Of a DNA stretch of 64,000 nucleotides, positions 55,618-64,000 are shown piece after piece. The notes under the pieces were generated by a model. It saw only the letters and a list, made by a program, of their open reading frames with translations, searched no databases and was not told where the DNA came from. The first letter of the stretch is position 1. Each line of letters begins with the position of its first letter. The translations under genes were made by a program, and so were the position numbers. The DNA is from Sphingomonas sp. TREG-RG-20F-R18-01 (lineage in GTDB: Bacteria; Pseudomonadota; Alphaproteobacteria; Sphingomonadales; Sphingomonadaceae): the NCBI RefSeq assembly GCF_022662475.1, contig NZ_JAKNQQ010000004.1, positions 310,001 to 374,000 on the forward strand. Reading direction: 5' to 3'.

Positions 55618-57786
55618 CTAAACGAAGCTGTACGGATCGACGTCCACCACCACGCGCACCTTGGACGGCCAGTCGACCCCGCCGAGCCATTCGCGCAGCA
55701 TGTCCTGCACGTCGAACGCGCGCCGGGCGTGGACCAGCAACCGATAGCGATGCCGCCCGCGCAGCATCGCGAGCGGCGCAGGTGCGGGGCCATAGACCTC
55801 CATCGCCTCATGCGTCGGCGCCGCCCGCCCGATCGCGCGCGCCGTCTCCAAAGCCGCGCCCTGATCTTCGCTCGAGATGACGATCCCCGCGAACCGCCCG
55901 AACGGCGGCGCGCCCGCCTCGCGGCGGTGCTCGGTCTCGGCGTTGTAGAACGCTTCCGCATCCCCCGACACCAACGCGCGCATCACGCTCGCATCGGGGC
56001 TGTGCGTCTGGATGAAGACGTGCCCCGGCTTCGCCCCACGGCCCGCGCGGCCCGCGACCTGCATGATCTGCTGGAAGGTCCGCTCGCTCGCGCGCAGATC
56101 GCCGCCGTCGAGCCCGAGGTCGGCATCGATCACCCCGACCAGCGTCAGATTGGGGAAGTGATAGCCCTTGGTCACCAATTGCGTGCCGACCACGATGTCG
56201 ATGTCATGCGCCTCCATCCGCGCGACGAACTCGGCGGCCTTGGCGGGGGACCACATCGTGTCGGACGTCACCACCGCGGTCTTCGCATCGGGGAACAGCG
56301 CGGCCACCTCGTCCGCGATCCGCTCGACCCCGGGGCCGACCGCCGCGAGCGTGTCCTCATTCTGGCATTCGGGGCAGACCCGCGGGACCGGCTCGGTATG
56401 CCCGCAATGGTGGCAGGCTAGGCGGCGGACGAGCCGGTGCTCGACCATCCACGCGGTGCAATTGGGGCATTGGAAGCGATGCCCGCAGGTGCGGCACAGT
56501 GTCAGCGGCGCATAACCGCGCCGGTTGAGGAACAGCAGCACCTGTTCGCGCCGTGCGAGCGTCTCACCGATCGCGGTGACGAGCTTGGGCGCGATCCAGC
56601 GGCCGCGTTCGGCCGGATCTGCAATCAGGTCGAGCGCCTGGATCGACGGCATTTCGGCAGCCCCCCAGCGGCCGGGGAGCTTGACCTCGGCATAGCGACC
56701 GTTGGCGACTTGCTGGCGCGTCTCGATCGCGGGGGTGGCGGAGGCAAGCACGACCGGGATCTGCTCGAACTTGCCGCGCATCACCGCGACGTCGCGCGCG
56801 TGATAATGGACGCCTTCCTCCTGCTTGAAGCTCGTCTCATGCGCCTCGTCGACGACGATCAGCCCGAGATTTGCATAAGGGAGAAACAGCGCCGAGCGCG
56901 CGCCGACCGTGACCAGCGCTTGGCCGCTCGCGATCGCGCGCCACGCGCGGCGGCGTTGCGACGAGCGCAGGCCCGAATGCCACGCGACCGGCTGCACCCC
57001 GAAGCGCGCGGCGAAGCGCTTGAGGAACGGCTCGGTCAGCGCGATCTCGGGGAGCAGGACGAGCGACTGGCGGTTCCCGCGGATCGCTTCGGCGACGGCT
57101 TCGAAATAGACTTCGGTTTTGCCCGAGCCGGTGACGCCGTCGAGCAGCGTCGGCTTGAACGCCTTTGCGGCAACATCTGCGACGAGCACGCCCGAGGCGG
57201 CGCGCTGGTCGGCGGAGAGCGCGGGGGCGGCAAAGGCGGGGTCGGGGAGCGGGAAGGGGCTGTCGATGTCGACTTCGACCGCCTCGAGTGCCCCCACCTT
57301 GACCAGCCCGCGGATCACCGCGTCGGAGACTTCGGCGATCGCGGCGAGTTCGCGGATCAGGCCTTGCGTGGTGCCGATCCGCTCGATCGCTTGCTCGCGC
57401 TGTGGGGTGAGGCGATCGGGGAGGGTGCCGGTCGCGCGATATTCGACGATCGTCTTTGCGCCTTCCAGCGCGGAGGTGGAGGCGAGCGCCATCCGCACCA
57501 CCGACGCGGGCGAGGCGAGGTAATAATCCGCGGTCCATTCGACCAGCCGCCGCAGCGGTGCTGCGAGCGGGGGGACGGGGAGGACGCTGACGAGGTTGCG
57601 CAGGCGATTGTCGCCGACCTCGGCATCGGACGGCATGTGCTCGCTTTCCCACACCACGCCGAGCAACTGGCGCGGGCCGAGCGGCGCGACGACGATCGAG
57701 CCGGGTTCGACGGTCATGCCGTGCGGGACGCGGTAATCCAGCGGGCCGAGAGCGGCGTTGAGGAGGATGACGCGGGCGCGGGACAT
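55618..57786 (-). CDS. priA: Primosomal replication restart helicase PriA
   Basis: A 722-residue PriA. The N-terminal 3'-DNA-binding part begins ARVILLNAALGPLDYRVP; Walker A is GVTGSGKTEVYFEAV, Walker B VVDEAHETSFKQ, and the motif with VLASATPAIETR follows. Zinc-binding cysteines are in LCRTCGHRFQCPNC, CHHCGHTEPVPRVCPEC. Helicase motif V/VI regions are GTQLVTKGYHFPN and QVAGRAGRGAKPGHV. It reloads the replicative helicase at stalled forks. MSRARVILL at 57786 is preferred; longer frames pass through a repeat. Confidence 0.95.
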   Translation of the reverse strand: MSRARVILLNAALGPLDYRVPHGMTVEPGSIVVAPLGPRQLLGVVWESEHMPSDAEVGDNRLRNLVSVLPVPPLAAPLRRLVEWTADYYLASPASVVRMALASTSALEGAKTIVEYRATGTLPDRLTPQREQAIERIGTTQGLIRELAAIAEVSDAVIRGLVKVGALEAVEVDIDSPFPLPDPAFAAPALSADQRAASGVLVADVAAKAFKPTLLDGVTGSGKTEVYFEAVAEAIRGNRQSLVLLPEIALTEPFLKRFAARFGVQPVAWHSGLRSSQRRRAWRAIASGQALVTVGARSALFLPYANLGLIVVDEAHETSFKQEEGVHYHARDVAVMRGKFEQIPVVLASATPAIETRQQVANGRYAEVKLPGRWGAAEMPSIQALDLIADPAERGRWIAPKLVTAIGETLARREQVLLFLNRRGYAPLTLCRTCGHRFQCPNCTAWMVEHRLVRRLACHHCGHTEPVPRVCPECQNEDTLAAVGPGVERIADEVAALFPDAKTAVVTSDTMWSPAKAAEFVARMEAHDIDIVVGTQLVTKGYHFPNLTLVGVIDADLGLDGGDLRASERTFQQIMQVAGRAGRGAKPGHVFIQTHSPDASVMRALVSGDAEAFYNAETEHRREAGAPPFGRFAGIVISSEDQGAALETARAIGRAAPTHEAMEVYGPAPAPLAMLRGRHRYRLLVHARRAFDVQDMLREWLGGVDWPSKVRVVVDVDPYSFV

Positions 57787-57879
57787 GAGGGGCATATGGC
57801 GGGTTGCGGGGGCGGGTGCAAAGGGGGGCGTGTTTTGCTCGAGCCCTCGCCTTCTGGGAGTGCCCTTCTTCTCCTTACG

Positions 57880-57982
57880 CCCCTCCCCTTCAGGGGAGGG
57901 GTTGGGGGTGGGGCTGTGTCTCATAGAGAGCTAGTTCTGCTGGACTTCCCCACCCCAACCCCTCCCCTAAAGGGAGGGGCTT
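57880..57982. repeat. Palindromic intergenic repeat, family B
   Basis: CCCCTCCCCTTCAGGGGAGG with GGTTGGGGGTGGGG at 57880-57913 and the inverted CCCCACCCCAACCCCTCCCC with TAAAGGGAGGGGC at 57949-57980. It lies in the divergent gap between priA and xerC, so it probably does not act as a simple terminator here. Confidence 0.85.
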
Positions 57983-58022
57983 TCGGTTTCACCTTGCGGC
58001 GGACATCCGCTACACCGCCCCC

Positions 58023-58907
58023 ATGAGCGATCTCCCCCGCGCCTATGCCGAGCATCTCGCGCGCGACCGCAGGCACTCCCCGCATACCGTGCGCGCCTAC
58101 GAAGCCACCGCAGTGCGGCTGTGCGGCTTCCTCCAAGCCCATTGGGGCGAAGCGATCGACCAGGCCGCGCTCGCCCGCGTCACCACCGCAGACCTGCGTG
58201 CATTCCTCGCCGCGCGACGCGGCGAAGGCATCGGCAACGCTTCGGCCGCGCGCGAATTGTCGGCGGTGCGGGGGTTCCTCGACCACGTCACCGGCGCTGG
58301 CACCACGCCGCGCCTCAAGGGCCCGCGTGTCGCCAAGGGCGTACCGCGCCCGATCTCGCCCGCCGAGGCGATCGCGCTGGCGGAGGACGTATCCGAAGAT
58401 CCGGATGAACCGTGGATCGGCGCGCGCGATTTCGCGGTTTTGCTTTTGCTATACGGCGCGGGGCTACGGGTGGCGGAGGCGCTCGGGCTGACCGGTGCGG
58501 CGCTGCCGCTCGGCGCAACGCTGGTCGTCACGGGGAAGCGCGACAAGACGCGGATCGTGCCTCTGCTGCCGCAAGTGCAAGCCGCGATCGATGCCTATGT
58601 CGCATTGTGCCCCTATGGCACCGCGCGCGATGCCGCAGTGTTTCGCGGCGCGAAGGGCGGGCCGCTTTCGCCACGGATGGTGCGCCGCGCGGTGCAGCGG
58701 GCGCGGGTGCGGCTGCAATTGCCGGACCGGACGACGCCGCATGCGTTGCGGCATTCGTTCGCGACGCATCTGCTCGGGCGCGGGGCGGATTTGCGCGCTT
58801 TGCAAGAACTGTTGGGGCATGCGAGCCTGAGCTCGACGCAGATTTATACACAGGTCGACGCAGCGCATCTGCTCGACGTCTATCGCAACGCACACCCCCG
58901 CGCCTGA
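58023..58907 (+). CDS. xerC: Tyrosine recombinase XerC
   Basis: A 294-residue tyrosine recombinase. The N-terminal SAM-like domain has YAEHLARDRRHSPHTVRAYE. Catalytic residues are Arg in GAGLRVAEALGL, Lys in GKRDKTRIVPL, His-x2-Arg in HALRHSFATHLLGRG, His in ELLGHASLSS and Tyr in TQIYTQVD. With XerD it resolves chromosome dimers at dif. It is divergent from priA, an arrangement seen in related genomes. No integrase-type attachment sites are adjacent. Confidence 0.92.
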   Translation: MSDLPRAYAEHLARDRRHSPHTVRAYEATAVRLCGFLQAHWGEAIDQAALARVTTADLRAFLAARRGEGIGNASAARELSAVRGFLDHVTGAGTTPRLKGPRVAKGVPRPISPAEAIALAEDVSEDPDEPWIGARDFAVLLLLYGAGLRVAEALGLTGAALPLGATLVVTGKRDKTRIVPLLPQVQAAIDAYVALCPYGTARDAAVFRGAKGGPLSPRMVRRAVQRARVRLQLPDRTTPHALRHSFATHLLGRGADLRALQELLGHASLSSTQIYTQVDAAHLLDVYRNAHPRA

Positions 58908-58929
58908 CGGCGTAGAGGAAGAATCACAG

Positions 58930-59024
58930 CCGTCACCCCGGCGAAGGCCGGGGCCGCCATGTTGTGATCCGGAACGTCGGCTTCGCGACCAACATGGCGG
59001 CCCCGGCCTTCGCCGGGGTGACGG
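58930..59024. repeat. Palindromic intergenic repeat, family A (GTCACC variant)
   Basis: CCGTCACCCCGGCGAAGGCC with GGGGCCGCCATGTTG at 58930-58963 and its inverted partner CAACATGGCGGCCCCGGCCT with TCGCCGGGGTGACGG at 58990-59024. It separates convergent xerC and the DJ-1 gene. Its arms resemble the inner tier of the nested palindrome at 45695. Confidence 0.87.
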
Positions 59025-59046
59025 AAGCCGCGCGTATGCTGAAGGT

Positions 59047-59724
59047 TTAGCGGAGCGCTGCGACCAGCGCTTCCGCCGCCGCAGCGGACGACGCCGGGTT
59101 CTGCCCGGTGATCAGCAACCCGTCGCGCACGACGTGGACGCCCCAATCATCGGTCTTGGAATAGATACCGCCGTTCTGCGTCAGCATGTCCTCGACCAGG
59201 AACGGCACGACGTCGGTGAGCCCGACCGCAGCTTCCTCGGTGTTGGTGAAGCCCGTGACCTTCTTGCCAGCGACCAGCGGCGTACCGTCGGCAGCCCGCA
59301 CATGGCGCAGCACGCCCGGGGCATGGCACACCAGAGCGACCGGCTTATCGGCGGCGATTGCGCCTTCGATCAGGGCGCGCGAGGTCGAATCCTCGGCGAG
59401 ATCCCAGAGCGGACCGTGCCCGCCAGGATAGAAGACCGCGTCGAAATCCTCAATCTTGACCGAGTCGAGCCGCACCGTGCTGGCGAGCTGTGCCTTGGCG
59501 TCGGCATCCGCCTCGAACCGGCGCGTGTCGTCGGTCTTTGCGCTCTCGTCGGCGCTCTTGGGGTCGAGCGGTGGCTGGCCACCCTTGGGCGAGGCGAGCG
59601 TCAGCGTGGCACCAGCCTGCTTGAGCACATAATAAGGGGCGGCAAGTTCCTCGAGCCAGAAGCCGGTTTTGGCACCAGTGTCGCCGAGCTGGTCATGCGA
59701 GGTAAGGACAATCAGGATATTCAT
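59047..59724 (-). CDS. DJ-1/PfpI superfamily protein (type 1 glutamine amidotransferase-like)
   Basis: A 225-residue protein starting MNILIVLTSHDQLGDTGAKT at 59724. It has the PfpI/HchA layout: FDAVFYPGGHGPLWDLAED, the nucleophile Cys in ALVCHAPGVL and later GVHVVRDGLLITGQNPAS. Relatives include glyoxalase III and chaperone-like proteins that handle carbonyl stress. No amidotransferase partner domain is present. It faces a repeat at its 3' end. Confidence 0.9.
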   Translation of the reverse strand: MNILIVLTSHDQLGDTGAKTGFWLEELAAPYYVLKQAGATLTLASPKGGQPPLDPKSADESAKTDDTRRFEADADAKAQLASTVRLDSVKIEDFDAVFYPGGHGPLWDLAEDSTSRALIEGAIAADKPVALVCHAPGVLRHVRAADGTPLVAGKKVTGFTNTEEAAVGLTDVVPFLVEDMLTQNGGIYSKTDDWGVHVVRDGLLITGQNPASSAAAAEALVAALR

Positions 59725-59814
59725 ACAATTCACTCCAGCGGGCGATGAGCCCGCGTTGAGCGGCAGATGGGTGGCGCACCCGACAATTACTACCGCAGTG
59801 CAGCGAAGCCGCGT

Positions 59815-60414
59815 TCAGCCGCGCGGTTTCCACGTCAGCAGCCGCCAGACATATCCCACCACGATCGCGATCGTCAGCGCCACCGCGGCGGGGCCGATGA
59901 ACGCATCGAGCTCGCGGAAATTGGCGCCGAGATAGTAACCGGCATAGGCCAGCCCGGTGTTCCAGATCGCCGACCCCGCCGCGGTCCACAGGATGAAGCG
60001 CAGGTGCGGCATCCGCGCCATGCCGGCGGGCAGCGACACCATGGTGCGGAACGCGGGCATGAAGCGGAACACGAACACGACCCATTGCCCGCGCGCCCGG
60101 AAGAACGCCTCGAGCTTCTCGACATGCTGCCAGTCGAGCGTCAGCCAGCGGCCGTACCGGTCGACGACCGGGCGCAACCGGTGATAGCCGAGCCGGTAGC
60201 CGATCGCGTACCAAAAGTAATTCCCTGCGACCGTCCCCGCGGTCCCCGCGACGATCAGCGGGACGAGGCTCATCTGCCCACGCGCGACCGCGATCCCGCC
60301 AAGCCCCATGATGACTTCGGACGGGATCGGCGGGAACACATTTTCCAGCACCATCAGCAGGAAAATGCCGAAATAGCCGCCCCAGGCGGTCAGTTCGATG
60401 ATCAGTTCGGTCAT
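59815..60414 (-). CDS. DedA family inner-membrane protein
   Basis: A 199-residue DedA/SNARE-associated protein with about five hydrophobic stretches. The first part is GYFGIFLLMVLENVFPPIPS and EVIMGLGG, the family entry, and RFMPAFRTMVSLPAGMARM holds the conserved FxRxxPxxR-type motif. DedA proteins flip undecaprenyl phosphate or phospholipids and maintain membrane potential. It follows gshB by 13 bases on the same strand. Confidence 0.93.
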   Translation of the reverse strand: MTELIIELTAWGGYFGIFLLMVLENVFPPIPSEVIMGLGGIAVARGQMSLVPLIVAGTAGTVAGNYFWYAIGYRLGYHRLRPVVDRYGRWLTLDWQHVEKLEAFFRARGQWVVFVFRFMPAFRTMVSLPAGMARMPHLRFILWTAAGSAIWNTGLAYAGYYLGANFRELDAFIGPAAVALTIAIVVGYVWRLLTWKPRG

Positions 60415-60427
60415 CGCGAAGCGGGCG

Positions 60428-61378
60428 TCAGCCCGCGACCTTGCGTTCGATCGCGTCCCAGATCATCCCCGCGACATCCGTGCCATCGAAGCGTTCGATC
60501 GCGACGATGCCGGTGGGGGAGGTGACGTTGATTTCGGTCAGCCACTCGCCGCCGATCACGTCGATCCCGACAAACAGCAGCCCGCGCTTTTTGAGCTCCG
60601 GCCCGAGTACCGCGCAGATCTCGCGTTCCTTGTCCGTCAGCTCGGTCTTCACCGCCGACCCGCCGACCGCGAGGTTGGAGCGGATCTCGCCTTCACCGGG
60701 CAAGCGGTTGATCGCACCAGCGACCTCGCCGTCGACCAGCACGATGCGCTTGTCGCCCTTCGCGACATCGGGGAGAAACGCCTGCACCATATGCGGCTCG
60801 CGCCACATGGTGTTGAAGACCTCGATCAGCGCGGACAGGTTCGCGCCGTCGCTGCCGACCTTGAAGATCGCCTTGCCGCCATTGCCGTGGAGCGGCTTGA
60901 TCACGATTTCCTTATGCTCCGCCAGGAACGCGCGCGCCTCGTCGAGCGAGCGGGTGATCAGCGTCGGCGGCATGAACTGCGCGTAATCGAGCACGAACAC
61001 CTTTTCGGGCGCGTTGCGGACCTGCGCGGGGTCGTTGACGACCAAGGTCTTGTGCGCGATCCGCTCGAGCAGATGCGTCGCGGTGATATAGCCGAGGTCG
61101 AACGGCGGATCCTGCCGCATCAGCACGATATCGGCCTCGTCACCGAGGTCGAGGCTCACCGGCTCGCCGAGCGTGAAATGGTTGCCCTCGACGCGCTGGA
61201 CGGTGACCGGCTCGGCCTTCGCCCAGACCCGGCCGTTCGAATAGTTGAGCGCCTCGGCATTGTAATGGAACAGCTTGTGCCCGCGCTGTTGCGCCGACAG
61301 CATCAGCGCGAAGGTCGAATCGCCCGTGATGTTGATGGAAGCGATGGGGTCCATCTGGACGGCGACTGTCAGGCTCAT
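60428..61378 (-). CDS. gshB: Glutathione synthetase
   Basis: A 316-residue prokaryotic GshB that joins glycine to gamma-glutamylcysteine. VAVQMDPIASINITGDSTFA at the start, LMRQDPPFDLGYITATHLLE, the ATP-grasp IKPLHGNGGKAIFKV and FVGIDVIGGEWLTEINVTSP are all typical. It is followed by the DedA gene 13 bases downstream, and is preceded by a 165-base gap before yraN. The window also has a damaged GST gene at 18801. Confidence 0.96.
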   Translation of the reverse strand: MSLTVAVQMDPIASINITGDSTFALMLSAQQRGHKLFHYNAEALNYSNGRVWAKAEPVTVQRVEGNHFTLGEPVSLDLGDEADIVLMRQDPPFDLGYITATHLLERIAHKTLVVNDPAQVRNAPEKVFVLDYAQFMPPTLITRSLDEARAFLAEHKEIVIKPLHGNGGKAIFKVGSDGANLSALIEVFNTMWREPHMVQAFLPDVAKGDKRIVLVDGEVAGAINRLPGEGEIRSNLAVGGSAVKTELTDKEREICAVLGPELKKRGLLFVGIDVIGGEWLTEINVTSPTGIVAIERFDGTDVAGMIWDAIERKVAG

Positions 61379-61543
61379 CGATCTGTAACTCCGTCCGGGA
61401 CACTTCGTTCACCCGTTGGCGGGGTGATCCGAGCGCAGATAGGGGGTCGATCGCGGTGTGTCACCCCGAGCGGGCTCAGCCGTTCCGACGATCCGTGCCA
61501 CCAACCCTAACCCAACGGGATGGTGGTATTCGAGACACGAGGC

Positions 61544-61900
61544 TCACCCGATCCACGCATTCTCGATATGCCGCGGTCGCACCCCCGGCGCGAGCAGCAG
61601 CACGTCGACGCGGATGTCGTCGCCTGGCCCCGCGAAGCGCGGCATCAGCACTTCCGCCGCCGCCGCGACGCGGGCGAGCCGGCGTTCGTCGATCGCGAAG
61701 TCGAGCGCGGCGGCGGTCTTGCGTTGCTTGACCTCGACGAACGCAACGAGGTTCGCCTTGCGCGCGACGATGTCGACTTCGCCCGCTGGGGTGCGCACGC
61801 GGCGCGCGAGGATTTCCCAGTCGTGGAGCCGCAGCCACCAACTGGCGAGCCGTTCGCCGCGTCGGCCCGCGGCTTCGGCAACGCGGCGGTCCCTTACCAT
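61544..61900 (-). CDS. YraN family protein (UPF0102)
   Basis: A 118-residue endonuclease-like protein. RRVAEAAGRRGERLASWWLR is the N-terminal helix, and the core catalytic-like residues are in GEVDIVARKANLVAFVEVKQ and RKT (E/D...ExK). I start it at the ATG at 61900; the frame extends upstream through a repeat that is not coding. It lies between rsmI and gshB on the same strand, as in many Alphaproteobacteria. Its function is unknown. Confidence 0.9.
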   Translation of the reverse strand: MVRDRRVAEAAGRRGERLASWWLRLHDWEILARRVRTPAGEVDIVARKANLVAFVEVKQRKTAAALDFAIDERRLARVAAAAEVLMPRFAGPGDDIRVDVLLLAPGVRPRHIENAWIG

Positions 61901-61930
61901 TTTCGCTGCATCCGGAGCGGATAGACTCTT

Positions 61931-62038
61931 CTCCCCTCCCTGGAAGGGAGGGGCCGGGGGTGGGTTGGTGTGGGGGATATCAGTCGCGCGACCAACGAGC
62001 CGACCCACCCCCAACCCCTCCCTTCCAGGGAGGGGAGT
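61931..62038. repeat. Palindromic intergenic repeat, family B (short-arm variant), between rsmI and yraN
   Basis: CTCCCCTCCCTGGAAGGGAG with GGGCCGGGGGTGGGTTGG at 61931-61968 and the inverted CCACCCCCAACCCCTCCCTT with CCAGGGAGGGGAG at 62005-62038. It splits two genes of one presumed operon. Confidence 0.82.
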
Positions 62039-62057
62039 AAGTAAGGGCGGGCGTCGC

Positions 62058-62891
62058 TCACGCCTTCAATTCCAGCGCCCTTGCGTACAATGTCTTGCGA
62101 TCCAGGCCGAGCTTCTTGGCAACCTCGCTCGCCGCCTGCCCGGTCGATAGCCTGGTCAGCGCCTCGCTCAGCGCAGTGTCGGCGTCCTCCGCACTCGCGG
62201 CTTCGGGCGCACCCGGCGGGGCCACCACCACGACGATCTCGCCCTTGGGCGGTGCCTCTGCATAGCGCGCGGCGAGCAGCAACAGCGTGCCCGTCACCGC
62301 TTCCTCGAAATGCTTGGTGATCTCGCGCGTCACCGCCGCCTCGCGGTCACCGAGCCCCTCGGCGAGTGCGGCGAGCGTGACGCCGAGCCGCGGGCCGCTT
62401 TCGTACAGCACCAGCGTCGCGCGGATCGTCGCGATCTCGGCGATCGCGGTCGCGCGCGCCTGCGCCTTGGCGGGGAGGAAGCCGACGAACAGAAACCGGT
62501 CGGTCGGCAAGCCCGCGAGCGTCAACGCCGCCACGGCCGCGCACGGGCCCGGGATCGTCCACACCGTATGCCCCGCGGCGCGCGCATCGCGGACGAGCTT
62601 GTAGCCCGGATCCGAGATCAGCGGCGTCCCCGCATCCGACACCAGAGCGACCGGCTCCATTCCCATTCGCGCGATCAGCCCGGGGCGGACCTCCTCGGCA
62701 TTGTGGTCGTGATACGGCACCATCGGGCGTTTGACCCCGATATGGTGCAGCAGCTTCGCCGTCACGCGGCTGTCTTCCACCGCAATCACAGCAGCATGGC
62801 TCAGGATGTGCGCGGCACGCAGCGACAGATCGCCGAGATTGCCGATGGGGGTCGCAACGATGTAGAGGCCCGGGGAAAGATCATTGGTCAT
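62058..62891 (-). CDS. rsmI: 16S rRNA (cytidine-1402 2'-O)-methyltransferase
   Basis: A 277-residue RsmI. GLYIVATPIGNLGDLSLRAA at the N-terminus, AVIAVEDSRVTAKLLHHIG, LVSDAGTPLISDPGYKL and DRFLFVGFLPAKAQAR are characteristic of the tetrapyrrole-methylase-fold rRNA methyltransferase. It methylates the ribose of C1402 in the decoding centre. The C-terminal LTRLSTGQAASEVAKKLGLD is helical and may contact the ribosome. It diverges from the PBP-activator gene with only 12 bases between starts. Confidence 0.95.
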   Translation of the reverse strand: MTNDLSPGLYIVATPIGNLGDLSLRAAHILSHAAVIAVEDSRVTAKLLHHIGVKRPMVPYHDHNAEEVRPGLIARMGMEPVALVSDAGTPLISDPGYKLVRDARAAGHTVWTIPGPCAAVAALTLAGLPTDRFLFVGFLPAKAQARATAIAEIATIRATLVLYESGPRLGVTLAALAEGLGDREAAVTREITKHFEEAVTGTLLLLAARYAEAPPKGEIVVVVAPPGAPEAASAEDADTALSEALTRLSTGQAASEVAKKLGLDRKTLYARALELKA

Positions 62892-62903
62892 CAGGAGCGG
62901 TCA

Positions 62904-64000
62904 TGGCAGAGCAGGATACAGGGGCGCAACGGCGCAACGGAATAAGGCGGCTTTCGCAGGCGACGCTGGTAGCCGGCGCGGTAGTGCTCAGCGGGTGCCA
63001 GACGGTCGTGCCGCGGGGCGCCGTGCCCCGTCCGCGTCCCGCAGCAGGACCCAGCCAGTCACAGCAGCCGGTGTTCGAGCAAGGCATTCCGAAAGATACC
63101 GCGCGCCACCGGGTTGCGCTGCTTGTTCCGCTCAGTGGCACCAATGCGGGCGTCGGGCAGAGTCTGGCAAATGCGACCCAGCTCGCGCTGCTGGATTCGC
63201 GCAACGAATCGGTTCGCATCACGACGTACGACACTGCGTCCGGTGCGGCACAGGCCGCGCAACGCGCGCTAGCCGATGGCAATCAGCTGATCCTGGGGCC
63301 GTTGCTCGCCGATGACGTGCGCGCCGTCGCGCCGATCGCCAAACAGGCGCATGTGCCCGTGGTCAGCTATTCGAACGACACCACGGCCGCGGGCAACGGC
63401 GTATATCTGCTGGGCTATGCACCGGCTCAGTCGATCGGCCGTGTAGTCGATTATGCGGCGGCGCACGGCGTTACCAGCTTCGGCGGGCTCGTACCCAACG
63501 GCGTCTATGGCGAGCGCGCATCGACCGCCTTCCTGCGTGCGGTGGAATCGGCCGGCGGACGGGTCGGGTCGCTCCAGACCTACGACCGGGTCGGCGGCGC
63601 GATGACCGCCGCGATCGCGCGGATGGCCAAGAGCGCCCCATATCAGGCGGTCCTGATTGCAGATGGCGGCTCGGCCGCAGCCGCCGGGGTTCCCGTGTTG
63701 CGTCGCAATGGCATGGGAGGCGCGCGCATTCTCGGGACGGAATTGTGGAATTCGGAAGCGGCGATTGCCAGCAAGACGGCGTTGAACGGCGCCTGGTTCG
63801 CCAGCGTCTCGGACGGATTGTATCGCCAATATGCCGCCAAATACCGCGCGCGTTTCGGGGCGGCTCCGTTCCGGCTGTCGAGCCTTGGCTATGATTCCGT
63901 CTTGCTGACGATCCGGATCATGCGCGATTGGTCGATGGGGACCGCGTTCCCGGAGGACCGGTTGCACGATCGTGGCGGATTTTCCGGCATCGACGGCGCG
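62904..64000 (+). CDS. Penicillin-binding protein activator lipoprotein, LpoA-like (3' end outside window)
   Basis: The first 365 codons of a lipoprotein starting MAEQDTGAQRRNGIRRLSQA. The lipobox is LVAGAVVLSGC with the Cys near residue 32. After a Pro-rich linker the mature domain has the periplasmic-binding fold seen in LpoA: ARHRVALLVPLSGTNAGVGQ, LILGPLLADDVRAVAPIAKQ and VVSYSND. LpoA-type proteins stimulate PBP1A during peptidoglycan synthesis, and an LpoA-like gene next to rsmI is a known pattern. The TonB-independent, outer-membrane location is inferred. The frame runs off the window. Confidence 0.85.

Noticed and set aside
57787-57924. N-terminal extension of PriA
   Set aside because: The extra residues are encoded by the family B palindromic repeat and do not resemble PriA.

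Overview
The window is high-GC, gene-dense bacterial chromosome that reads as a sphingomonad (Alphaproteobacteria, Sphingomonadales, most likely Sphingomonas or a close genus). The reasons are the split F-ATPase (an atpHAGDC block with no a, b or c subunit genes beside it), sphingomonad-style TonB-receptor and TAT-exported proteins, a PhaR-type regulator, a bacteriophytochrome with its own heme oxygenase, and families of GC-rich palindromic intergenic repeats. No rRNA, tRNA, CRISPR array, transposase or phage gene was seen. The first and last genes (astD and a penicillin-binding-protein activator) are cut by the window edges.

Layout. 1-8.1 kb: arginine-catabolic AstD, the AMPylase SelO, an alpha/beta hydrolase, a GH130-like glycosidase/phosphorylase, a GT4 glycosyltransferase, a flavin-dependent NMO-like oxidoreductase carrying a cysteine cluster, and a polysaccharide deacetylase. 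8.3-17.7 kb: housekeeping genes (recO, leuB, a semialdehyde dehydrogenase, then xseB-ispA-coaD-ppi-queA) followed by EF-hand, HAD and metallo-beta-lactamase-fold proteins. 17.8-22.1 kb: a TAT-exported dienelactone-hydrolase-like protein, a glutathione S-transferase gene broken by an in-frame amber codon, a DUF1289 gene without a standard start codon tucked behind a DEAD-box helicase, and small envelope proteins. 22.7-25.2 kb: a three-gene BtuFCD/FecBCD-type ABC importer. 25.3-31.2 kb: an MHS-type transporter, alanine racemase, and a polyhydroxyalkanoate-type cluster (thiolase, PhaC-like protein, divergent PhaR). 31.2-35.4 kb: a light-sensing module (heme oxygenase, AraC regulator, bacteriophytochrome kinase with receiver). 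35.4-38.7 kb: an isolated CpaF ATPase and a membrane glycosyltransferase. 38.7-43.7 kb: the ATP synthase F1 operon, interrupted twice by palindromic repeats. 43.9-51.7 kb: a chemoreceptor, a cytoplasmic dienelactone-hydrolase-like protein, Ada, a CPBP protease, a membrane-tethered trypsin-like protease and a sialidase-like protein. 51.8-55.5 kb: a PepSY/small protein/TonB-receptor iron-uptake operon behind two operator-like inverted repeats. 55.6-64 kb: priA, xerC, a DJ-1 family protein, DedA, and the conserved rsmI-yraN-gshB strand with a divergent PBP-activator lipoprotein.

The most notable points are the amber-interrupted GST, the DUF1289 gene that appears to need a CTG start overlapping the helicase stop codon, a three-tier nested palindrome of about 280 bp, palindromes inside the ATP synthase operon, the BphO/AraC/BphP photoreceptor island, paired iron-box-like operators, and an isolated AT-rich palindrome before a chemoreceptor. 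I found no convincing entirely new multi-gene system; the window is mostly core chromosome with several small curiosities.
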